A DNA stretch of 64,000 nucleotides from Sipunculus nudus (lineage: Eukaryota; Annelida; Sipuncula; Golfingiida; Sipunculidae). Positions 55,024-64,000 of the stretch are shown piece after piece (within the stretch, counting starts at the first letter, position 1; every line of letters starts with the position of its first letter). The position numbers and the translations under genes are program-made. The notes beneath the pieces were generated by a model. The model did no database searches. It had not been told where the DNA came from and saw only the letters and a list, made by a program, of their open reading frames with translations. The stretch covers positions 23,493,979 through 23,557,978 of the forward strand of contig CM049321.1 in NCBI GenBank assembly GCA_026874595.1, in the 5' to 3' direction.

Positions 55024-55564
55024 GGCAGAACTATAGAAACCGGGCTTCAGCCTACCGCCGGTACAACGGGTGTCGCATAATAAATTGTTTCCTGGAAAAG
55101 GCTGATACATATCATTTTCCTAAGAATTCCCGTATTTAATTTTGCTCATAGCTGGAGTTTATTATATTAGAGGAGGAGGGGTCCGGGGAACTTGGGTTCC
55201 CCGTCTGAACGGGGGTGTGGGGGCGGAGCCCCCACCTAAAGCTTAATTTTCCTGTTAAAATAGTAAATGGTTTCCCATTTTCGCGATAGATGCCTCTTCA
55301 ATCGCAGATAAAAATTAACAAAACTTGCTCCTGCAGGTATCTCGTCTTCACGGCTCACTTAGTAGCGTGTAGGGCTCCTGGTCAAGAGATCGTAGGTTCG
55401 ATTCCCGGTTCAGGCGACTTGTGATGCTGAGTTGTTGTTTGTTAGAAGAGTTGAGTGTAGGGACATCTGCAGGGAAAAGTAGGAGTTAAAATAGGGAATG
55501 AGAGGAGACAATTTTATTTATATGTTCCTCAGTAGAAGTGAAGCCCGCGTTCTATAGTGGCTCC
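55024..55564 (+). mobile_element. tRNA-bearing MITE, copy 1 (complete reference copy)
   Basis: 541 bp with ends GGCAGAACTATAGAAACCGG and (complement) GGAGCCACTATAGAACGCGG. Octamers CAATTAAA (55016-55023) and TAATTAAA (55565-55572) match at 7 of 8. A tRNA-like module lies inside: A-box-like GGCTCACTTAGTAGCGTG (55352-55369) and B-box GGTTCGATTCC (55395-55405), followed by CGGTTCAGGCGACTTG. The upstream part has a GGGGGCGGAGCCCCCAC hairpin. No transposase. 8-bp targets suggest that a hAT transposase moves it (inference). Confidence 0.9.
55345..55418 (+). promoter_or_regulatory. tRNA-like pol III promoter module inside the MITE
   Basis: TCTTCACGGCTCACTTAGTA...AGGTTCGATTCCCGGTTCAG resembles a tRNA gene with a GGTTCGATTCC B box. 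The acceptor stem does not pair cleanly. It is present in the three long MITE copies and absent from the short one at 45.7 kb. Confidence 0.6.
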
Positions 55565-55572
55565 TAATTAAA

Positions 55573-56490
55573 AAATCTGATAGTCTATAACGGGGCAACA
55601 CAGAGCATCCGATTATTATAATATAAGTAGGCCCGAACCACAGACACCAGACACAATGAGTAGGGCAGAACTATAGAATCCGTCCTACCGTGCCTGTCCA
55701 ACCGTGATCCTCGGGGCACCTCAGTTGTGATTAAACATGAATGTATCGCTCCTATAAGATATGCTTGCATGCTCCTATCTCTTTACTACTTTAATTAGAA
55801 CTCGTTTCCCTTTCCTGGTATATCATTCCATCTTGAACACTGTCCGATTCTAACATATTTCACAGCATGTCCTCCATTTTTGAGGTGTTGCATAAAATAT
55901 TGTTTCTCAGATTTTGGTACGAGTCTAGAATTAAGGCTGCTGTTCTGGACACGTTAAGACACCACGGATACATGTGAAACGTTGTAATAATATATCCAGT
56001 TTACTCCTTTGTAAGTTAATGGTATCCTATATCCTTCCTATGTACCTCTTACGCTGTAATAATGTACAATTTATCCTTCCTTCACGCAATTTAACATGCA
56101 CGTATCCGTCATGATTCCTCCCTCTTGCTTGTTCACACCACTTGGCTTATGTGCACATGTCCTGCCTACGTCATTCACATCAGTTGTCTTGCGCCCTCCA
56201 GGCATTTGTACGCACACACATCATGGATATATTTGGTGTATTTCAAGGGTTAGGGTTCATAAATAAAACAGTGACTCCACCTTGTCCACGCGAAGCGCGA
56301 GACAGAGTACGGTTTAGTGGCAGGCAGTTAACAAACGGCTGAGGGTTAATTTTTTTAAGCTTTTGCGACGTCCAGGCGCAAAGCACTCGGATGATGCATA
56401 CGCTTGACAAAAATTAACCCTCATTTTAACAACTATGACTAATTCTGAAAAGTAGATTTAAATATCCCCACTCGACCTCTCACACCCAAC
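55573..56490 (+). repeat. older repeat flanks; otherwise no gene
   Basis: 55670-55920 matches the two halves that flank MITE copy 3 (22.19-22.82 and 24.71-24.82 kb) and lacks that MITE, so it serves as the empty site. Near 55590, AATCTGATAGTCTATAACGGGGCAACA matches 28.70 kb. Beyond 55.92 kb nothing is recognised apart from a small CGCGAAGCGCG hairpin at 56289. Confidence 0.65.
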
Positions 56491-56492
56491 TA

Positions 56493-56567
56493 GTCTTTCG
56501 TGGCGCAGTGGTAGCACATAGAACTTGATAATCCATGATAGCTGGTTCGAGACCCGGTAGATAGCTT
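56493..56567 (+). repeat. tRNA-like sequence
   Basis: TGGCGCAGTGGTAGC (A-box region, 56501-56515) and GGTTCGAGACC (B box, 56543-56553) with tRNA-like spacing. The anticodon arm and acceptor stem do not fold cleanly by eye, so it is a tRNA pseudogene or SINE head rather than a working tRNA gene. Confidence 0.5.
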
Positions 56568-57005
56568 CACAATTGCATGTTAAGTGTACTAATAATTGCA
56601 TTTCTCATTACAAGTACGCCACTAGACGGAGACACAGATGCATACAACAAACATACGAACAAGAGACTAGAAATCGTAAATACAGACACCAGTAGTTTTA
56701 TTTATTGACTCAAACTCAATGGCTCAAACAGCAGCCTGAATACTAGACTCGCTCCCAGATTTTCCTCCCTCTCCTTAAATATCATCCTTAGTTGGATTTA
56801 GGGGTCGATATGATTATTATTAAAGCACTACAGGAGAGAGGCCTGACACCTGTCAACACATGGCCCTGTTCAGGTGCATTCCAGTTGCTGGGCCAATTAG
56901 ACCCAATTGTGGATCTGTTATAAAAACAGAGCCATTGCAGGTCCCTGCCTTCATTTATCTAGCGGACAGGAGTGCATGCAGGTGGCAGAGTTGTACCCAC
57001 TTTGG

Positions 57006-57013
57006 GTACATTT
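57006..57013. repeat. 8-bp target duplication of the hAT element (left)
   Basis: GTACATTT, identical to 58039-58046. Confidence 0.93.
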
Positions 57014-58038
57014 CAGGGTTGGGCGGGTAATACCCAGGCGGGTAAACCCGGGCAGGTAATATCCCTTATTACCTGGGCGGGCAATAAGCATTAAAACCCA
57101 CATGCAGGTTTAAATTGGCAATATGATTTGGGCTTTTCTTGAAGCATTCTTTTCAATCTCAGAATCGCTGCATAAAATGCATATAATCAAATACAGAGGA
57201 AAAACTACAGTGATTGTCCATGAAATAAGTTTAATACCAATAGATGAGCAACATCACAGATATTAATGAAGAAGCACACAAGCAAGAAATTGTGTCATGC
57301 ACCAATGCTGTGATGATACATCATGCATTATGTACAAACTGTTGTATACAAACTGCTACCAGTCCAGTTCAGAATGTCCACATAAGGCACAATAGCAGGT
57401 CACACGCTTTGCAGCACATTCTCCAAGTCGATTGCGAATCTTATTTTGTATGTAGCCAAAGTTAGAGAATAGGCGTTCTGCAGCAGCAGAACTGACTGGC
57501 ATACAGAGAAGATTGGATGCGTATGAGGTGTCACTGTGGCTTCACATGTGTGGTATCCTATACATGAACTGCCAATCATTTAAAACTTGGGAGCCAGTAT
57601 CCATCTTGGGTCAACCAGTAAGCCAGTTTTTGTACACGCCTAATAAGTAATCCATCCACTTTCAATCTTACTTTGATACAAAGGAAATTATTTCAAAATC
57701 ATTAAATAATACAAATGATAGATTCAGATAGAGATATGTTTAAAATGATGGGAGTTACTAAGTGCAGTAGGTTTATACATGATTTTTCTTAATTATCATT
57801 ATAACTGAGATATATCACCAATATAAGTTTTATGTTATATATATTTATATAGTTATATATATTTTAAAGCAAAGAACCATACTGATCACAGTATTTCCCA
57901 AGCTGGTATAAGAAATTTGAGTTCAGTCAGTTGCCATATGAGACTATATTGCCCAGAAAACCTGTAAAGCACAGGTTTACCCAGTAAAACCCACTTGGAT
58001 CGGTTTTATGCTTAAAACCTGGGTTTTGCCCAACCATG
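57014..58038 (-). mobile_element. hAT element, internally deleted, with perfect 8-bp target duplication
   Basis: The left end CAGGGTTGGGCGGG and the complement of the right end CATGGTTGGGC are hAT-type termini, flanked by GTACATTT on both sides. The minus strand encodes a transposase C-terminus at 57356-57541, correctly placed just before the 3' end. At 1025 bp it is far shorter than an autonomous hAT (several kb). G-rich repeats (GGGCGGGTAATACCC) mark the subterminal region, and a matching end fragment lies at 30.2-30.3 kb. Confidence 0.9.
57356..57541 (-). pseudogene. hAT transposase C-terminal (hATC dimerisation) fragment
   Basis: The minus strand reads YASNLLCMPVSSAAAERLFS then NFGYIQNKIRNRLGECAAKR and VTCYCALCGHSELDW, then a stop. 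The P-x-SSAAAER-x-FS..G.I...RNRL pattern is the conserved C-terminal dimerisation block of hAT transposases. An in-frame TGA lies immediately upstream (57542-57544), and the catalytic core and BED finger are missing. It is a remnant inside the deleted element. Confidence 0.9.
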
Positions 58039-58189
58039 GTACATTTAGCCTGTGGTTAAGCCCCAGGTGATTGGCTGGTGATTGTTTCAGGCTAGCCATG
58101 TGCACTGCACCTGTTACATCATCACTGCCAACAACAGGACACTCACACCATGCACCAGTGATGAAGTAACACATGCATGTAGGTTACGA

Positions 58190-58378
58190 GGTCCTATTTG
58201 TTAACATGACCTTGGGGTCACAAAGCCCTGAACCTGAAGGAGAGTAGTGAATGGTCTGGCTTTCCCTGGTTGGCTTTAGCCATCATGTGGTGAACAACAA
58301 AAGCACCTAAAATGTTTGATTTTTAAGTATGTTAAGCATAATCTCCAATACAATTGACAGTATTGGTCAATTTTTTTA
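58190..58378 (+). repeat. ~189-bp direct repeat, copy 1 (partner 60249-60437)
   Basis: GGTCCTATTTGTTAACATGACC to CAATTGACAGTATTGGTCAA matches 60249-60437 with scattered changes. At the second copy it runs directly into an AGCTCAGCTGA head; here it does not. Confidence 0.88.
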
Positions 58379-58379
58379 A

Positions 58380-59521
<1,142 letters not shown>

Positions 59522-60248
59522 CTTAATATATATGTATATATACCTATATGTATAGTTGTAATTATAACAGTAATAACACTGACACATCATTATATTTTAT
59601 CTTTTATTAATAATGTGAAATAATCTGATGTATTTTCAGATCCAGAAACTCATTTTTTAAATGTTTGGTGAAGATCAACAGTGACTTGAGTTCAGAATTG
59701 CTGTTTTTCCCAGACACCATGCATGCAGGCATTGGAAATTAAGACAGTCATCGGGCAGCAATATTGACTACAGACTCTTGTTTCATCAATTTCTTAGAGT
59801 CAGGTATCCATGACACTGTACTTCCATAGTACTTTTCAGCATATTTTATTATAAACCTGACTGTCTAGGTTGGATGGACCCAGACACAAGAACTATATTG
59901 AAAATCATGCTTTTTTCTAAGTTTGACATAATCAGAGCATATCAGATATGTCTCCCACACAATTTGCTCTCTAATAACATATCAGGGGTATTAGATATTA
60001 GAACTTAGTAAATAGAGTGCCTAACATGTAGGAAAGTGAGATAAATTTAGGATAATTGCAGAATGATATTTGATTTTTTACAGTGGCCACTGTCAGGTAT
60101 ACCGCACTGGATAATTGGATAGTTATAGGGCTCTGAAATATTATTTTTTAGTGATAAGGTCCTGTAACTTTGAATTCTGATAGTGCTTTCATGCCATTAT
60201 AGTTTGCTTTCATGTAAATAGGGGGCCAAAAAAAATGTGTATCTTAAG

Positions 60249-61110
60249 GTCACATGGTCCTATTTGTTTACATGACCTGGGGTCTCCAAGCCCTGAACCT
60301 GAAGGAGAGAAATGAATGGTCTGGCTTTCTCTGGTTGGCTCTAGCAATCAAGTGGTGGAGCATCAAAAACACCCTATTGTTTGATTTTCAAGTATGTTAA
60401 GCATAAAATCCAATAAAATTGACAGTATTGGTCAAATTTTAGCTCAGCTGACTATAAGTCAATTGAGCTATGGTCGTGGTCCATTGTCCATCATCCGTCT
60501 GTCTGTCTGTCCATCCGCAGATGTCCGTCCGTAAGACTGGCACATTTTGACACCACTGGACCTACGAATCTGAAATTCGGCATACAGTTAGATGTCCCCA
60601 AAATCTCCTACCATGCTACAATTTCCATAAAAAAAACATTGTTACACTATAAGACTGCCTAATATCAAAACCACTGATCTGAATTTGATCATAGTTAATA
60701 TGCATATTCTTTCACACATTTTCTATGTACATAACAAAAATTAGGTCTGTATTGCGTAATTTTAGGAAGTTATGGGCCCGAACATAATGCACCTCATAAA
60801 AAAATCAGGAAATATATTTACTCACTTAACATTAAAATGGCTGAAGCTAGAGACTTTTTTCAGGGCTCCATTTAATCAAGATTCAATTGTATACCGAAAA
60901 TTAGATCTGAATTTTTTATATTTTAAGTTATTCACATAAATATAAAATCAGTTCCTAAAATTTTGCCCATCTTTGGGCATGGCACATTTTTTCCCTGAAA
61001 GCACTGTTGGTTTTATTTTCAGATCATGCACTTGTAAGGATTTCAGCTTCTAAATTCTGAAACTTGAAAGGAATTGACCAAAACTGTAGCTTTTATTAGA
61101 GTTTTTATGA
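60249..61110 (+). repeat. direct repeat copy 2 followed by an AGCTCAGCTGA-family copy
   Basis: 60249-60437 pairs with 58190-58378. From 60438, TTTAGCTCAGCTGACTATAAGTC...GTCTGTCTGTCTGTCC opens a family copy whose body matches 38.93-39.49 kb. Confidence 0.8.
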
Positions 61111-62300
61111 GACCATGTCACACCTAGGCTGTACTGAAGCCCCTCTATATGTCCCCATATTGACCTTTCGTGCTTGAAGCGAGGCATATACTGCAGCCAG
61201 CCATCTCTTGGTTGGCTTCAGCTGGATATAGCTGTTCAACCCCCCTCCTCTTGTAATTGTTTTGGCCAAAAACATAACAATGAACAATAATTTTTTTTTA
61301 ATAATTGGTTTATAATAACAACTATAAGAAAAATAAATGGAAAAGGAATTTCATTGTTAATGAGTAAAAGGGACCTTGCAATTACTGATGTTTTATTGAT
61401 CTTTCATGGATTGCTGAAAATATATTTCAAATGACACCATGCAGTCACCATTTGGTATTTTTTAATTTCAATCATAAAAAATGAAAATTAAATAATTAAA
61501 TTAAATTTTTGATTACTATAAGGGATTATGTGAAGCAAATTAATGATAGACAAGGATGCAGTTGATCATGTTAAATTAATCTAAAATTCCAGGTCTTTTC
61601 CAGGTGTTTAATTTGTTGGTTTAGTTTTTATAACAAAATAAAATATGTCAAAAATAAAAAAAAATTACTGAGACAAGTGCTCATTAAAGATGTCAATATG
61701 TTTGACTAATAACAATAAGACTTATGGCTGTATCAGCTGTTACATGATACTGGGTAAATAATCAAAATGTATATTTCTGATAATTTTATTTCAGTTAATA
61801 AAATGGAACATTCACAACTCCAGTTTGCTCCTTGTATAATATATTGGTTTGTTTTGATCCTTGGGTTATTTTTAACACATGTATAAGTTTCATAGCTGAG
61901 ATTATTTTCATTTTTTCTGATACATATTAAAAAAATAAAACTATTCAAATGTGATAAAAAAATCAGATCTTAAAGACAAGTTCTCATTATGATGTCTATA
62001 ATGTTAATAATTGTCTTAAGTGTCTTGACAGTGATGTAAAAGTATTCAAAAGTGAATATATTATTTTTTTTTATAAATTAAAGCCATAAAAACAGGTAGT
62101 TACAATCATTATTTAAATTTGTGAAATTTGTATATCCTGGATTCCAAACAGTTTTGTTCTACTGAAACTGAATAAATATAAGACATTGAGTGAATTGTAT
62201 TCAAATATGATTAAAAAAAATTCAATAGTTCAATAATAAAACTTAATACAAATACTTATACAGGTAAAAAGAAACAAATACTTTCAAAATGTATTCATTA
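61111..62300. other. no gene seen
   Basis: Very AT-rich with A runs and only short chance frames. Confidence 0.5.
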
Positions 62301-62495
62301 CTGCTTGAAACAATCACACAGGGGCACCGGGTTAGGCACCCAACATCAGTTGTAGCCTACTCCTGTCCGTTAGATAAATGATAAATGAGGGACCTGTGGC
62401 TCTGCGTTTACAACAGAGCCACAACTGGGTCTACTGGGCCAATGGGCTGTCAGTCAAAATAAAAATGTAACATCATTAATTGGCTCTGGTCAATG

Positions 62496-62915
62496 GCTTC
62501 TGTGGCTCAGGGGTAGTGCGCAGGACTCAAAGCTGGGAGAGTTCCAATCTCAGCTGAGACGGTGAGATTTTTTCATGGTTGGCCCCCACCCAGGGTGAGT
62601 GCTCTGCAGGCTTAATTGGAAGGCCATATACCAGTGGCTGTGTTACATTCACAAATGAGTGGCCCTTTTGGTTGTTCCTCTGCGGTATGACCCGGCAATG
62701 GGGATGCTTAGCACCCAGGGCCCGCAGGTGCAGTAGTCACTGGATCTGGTTGATGCCAGGATATTAAATGAGAGAAAGGGTATGGTACTGCCCTGTCACG
62801 TAGTCCAAAACTGGGATGGATTTCTGCAGATGTACATATACGTAGTGAAGTTAGCATTAAAAATTGGAGGCAGTTACCTCCACAAAAAAAATAATAAAAA
62901 AAACTGAAAAAAAAA
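62496..62915 (+). mobile_element. tRNA-derived SINE copy (duplicated with its flanks)
   Basis: Head TGTGGCTCAGGGGTAGTGCG, body CCAGGGTGAGTGCTCTGCAG...GCCCGCAGGTGCAGTAGTC, and an A-rich tail (62884-62915). The flanks are shared with the 28.9 kb copy, so the two derive from one insertion. Its head is better preserved than in the 28.9 kb copy. Confidence 0.85.
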
Positions 62916-63728
62916 TTTGGTTCTTGGCACTCATTGCTTGACTTTTAAATCTATTTTGCTGGCAACAGGATACATGCATGCACCATGGTTACAATATATA
63001 GTCTTAATGTCATAATAGGTTTGATAAAACAGGGACAAAATGGAAGTGTAATGTGACCTATGATTGGATAGAAGTAGTATCTTGATTTCTTCAGATAAAA
63101 CTTATGACGCTGGCTTATTGAACCTGAACACAGCAAACGCCCTAATTGTACAGTGCGCTGTTCATGGAAAAGGAATATTTTTGACCCTGTATTAAGCTGT
63201 AGTGTCTCTATGATCAGTAACTCCATTTAATCAGACAAGTGTTACAATTTCCCAGTGCCATTGCATCTCTCTTGACGGCCCATTTAAACAAAATGTTTAT
63301 AGTCACATGAGAAATGTTGGCGCCAACTGGTGCTAGCGGTGGCACCATTTGTGTTCTGGCGGTGCAAGGTTTGGTTTCATATACGTGTAATTTACTAATT
63401 TGTGACAGATGTTTATGTATAAGGGTGAATTAATCGCACAATGGTGATGAAAAAGAGGCTATACAAATTTTATAAAAATGTTTTGAAGTTTTGACAAAAA
63501 TTATTTAAAAAAAACTCTGCTTCTTTGTCCCTCGAGTCAGCGAGGCTTCCATGGAGGAAATTGAGTGCCTATACTGTAGGGTCCAAGACTATTCTTCACT
63601 GTCCCAACTTAACTGGTTGATAGTTGATATGCCTGCGGAATAAAGATTCCAGTTGGTATACATTTAAAAAATAATGATCCAAGTTCAATTATAATTTCTG
63701 TAATAACTATAAATACATACAAAAATAT

Positions 63729-63732
<4 letters not shown>

Positions 63733-63777
<45 letters not shown>
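63733..63777. repeat. (TA)n microsatellite, partner of 30.86-31.01 kb
   Basis: About 45 bp of TA at the same place in the segmental duplication as the ~154-bp tract in copy A. Confidence 0.95.
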
Positions 63778-63778
<1 letters not shown>

Positions 63779-64000
63779 CTTGGTAACACATAAGAAAATT
63801 GATCAGATGAGATGATTCTTGGAGAATATCAATGAAATTATGATGATCCACTGCAAAAACTTTTTGGGAACATCTTAAGTGAAAATTTGTACTCAAGCTT
63901 CAGACTTTAATTGGTACTTGCTTGGGTTGCATTAAAATGTGATATGTATGTAAAGGAAAGTTGATCTTGTGTGCGAGAACAGGTGATCTAAGGAGTGTTC

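Larger units (their letters stand above)
62310..64000 (+). repeat. segmental duplication, copy B (partner 28.7-31.3 kb)
   Basis: Blocks match copy A in order up to the last base of the window (TTGATC..GTGTGCGAGAACAGGTGATC versus 31.16-31.18 kb). It lacks the hAT fragment and the CCCATTTRGACGGG units. Copy A is followed by the zinc-finger exon about 0.5 kb later. Confidence 0.88.

Noticed and set aside
56493-56567. Functional tRNA gene
   Set aside because: A and B boxes are present, but the arms do not fold into a clean cloverleaf by eye, so it is listed only as tRNA-like.

Overview
This is a gene-poor, AT-rich animal nuclear segment built largely from nested and decayed repeats. The only convincing host gene is a spliced C2H2 zinc-finger gene (last coding exon 31711-33029, + strand). 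The style of the repeats suggests a marine invertebrate, most likely a bivalve mollusc. That is an inference: it rests on a tRNA-headed SINE, a dispersed family opening with AGCTCAGCTGA and rich in GTCCGTC/CTGTC, head-to-tail AGGTCAAAGGTCA arrays, a Ty3/gypsy element, many TIR elements and eleven long (TA)n tracts. There is no sign of prokaryotic gene organisation.

Layout. 0-0.4 kb: possible 3' end of a gene. 0.7-10 kb: tandem repeats, a DR1-type repeat array, a PAN-like exon remnant and a SINE (8680-9124, TSDs visible) inside an older repeat. 10.9-19.5 kb: a segment homologous to 42.5-45.7 kb, sharing a 55-codon open stretch; it also holds a second PAN-like remnant, a tRNA-like sequence and a cluster of nine CTCRACACCGTTACC motifs. 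19.6-24.8 kb: nested elements, with a hAT-like element inside a tRNA-bearing MITE inside an older repeat, and a second MITE copy inside a separate TIR element. 24.8-28.7 kb: AGCTCAGCTGA-family repeats bounded by a 21-bp inverted repeat. 28.7-31.3 kb: upstream flank of the zinc-finger gene, duplicated at 62.3-64.0 kb. 31.7-33.2 kb: the zinc-finger exon and decayed extra fingers. 33.7-37.1 kb (minus): broken Ty3/gypsy element with one LTR, in the order Gag-protease-integrase. 37.1-48.8 kb: paralogous fragments, MITEs and direct repeats. 48.8-53.45 kb (minus): a non-LTR reverse transcriptase cut in two by a 3.6-kb TIR element with a (TA)n tract on each side. 54.3-55.6 kb: a perfect 269-bp palindrome and a MITE copy. 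57.0-58.0 kb: an internally deleted hAT element with an exact 8-bp target duplication and a transposase C-terminus. 58-64 kb: dispersed repeats and the duplicated zinc-finger upstream flank.

The main interest is transposon archaeology. Several insertions can be ordered in time from target duplications or empty sites in the same window. The (TA)n-flanked element inside the reverse-transcriptase coding sequence is the clearest unusual structure. The duplicated flank predicts a paralogous zinc-finger gene just beyond the right edge. All coordinates and comparisons were made by eye; no alignment or database search was run.
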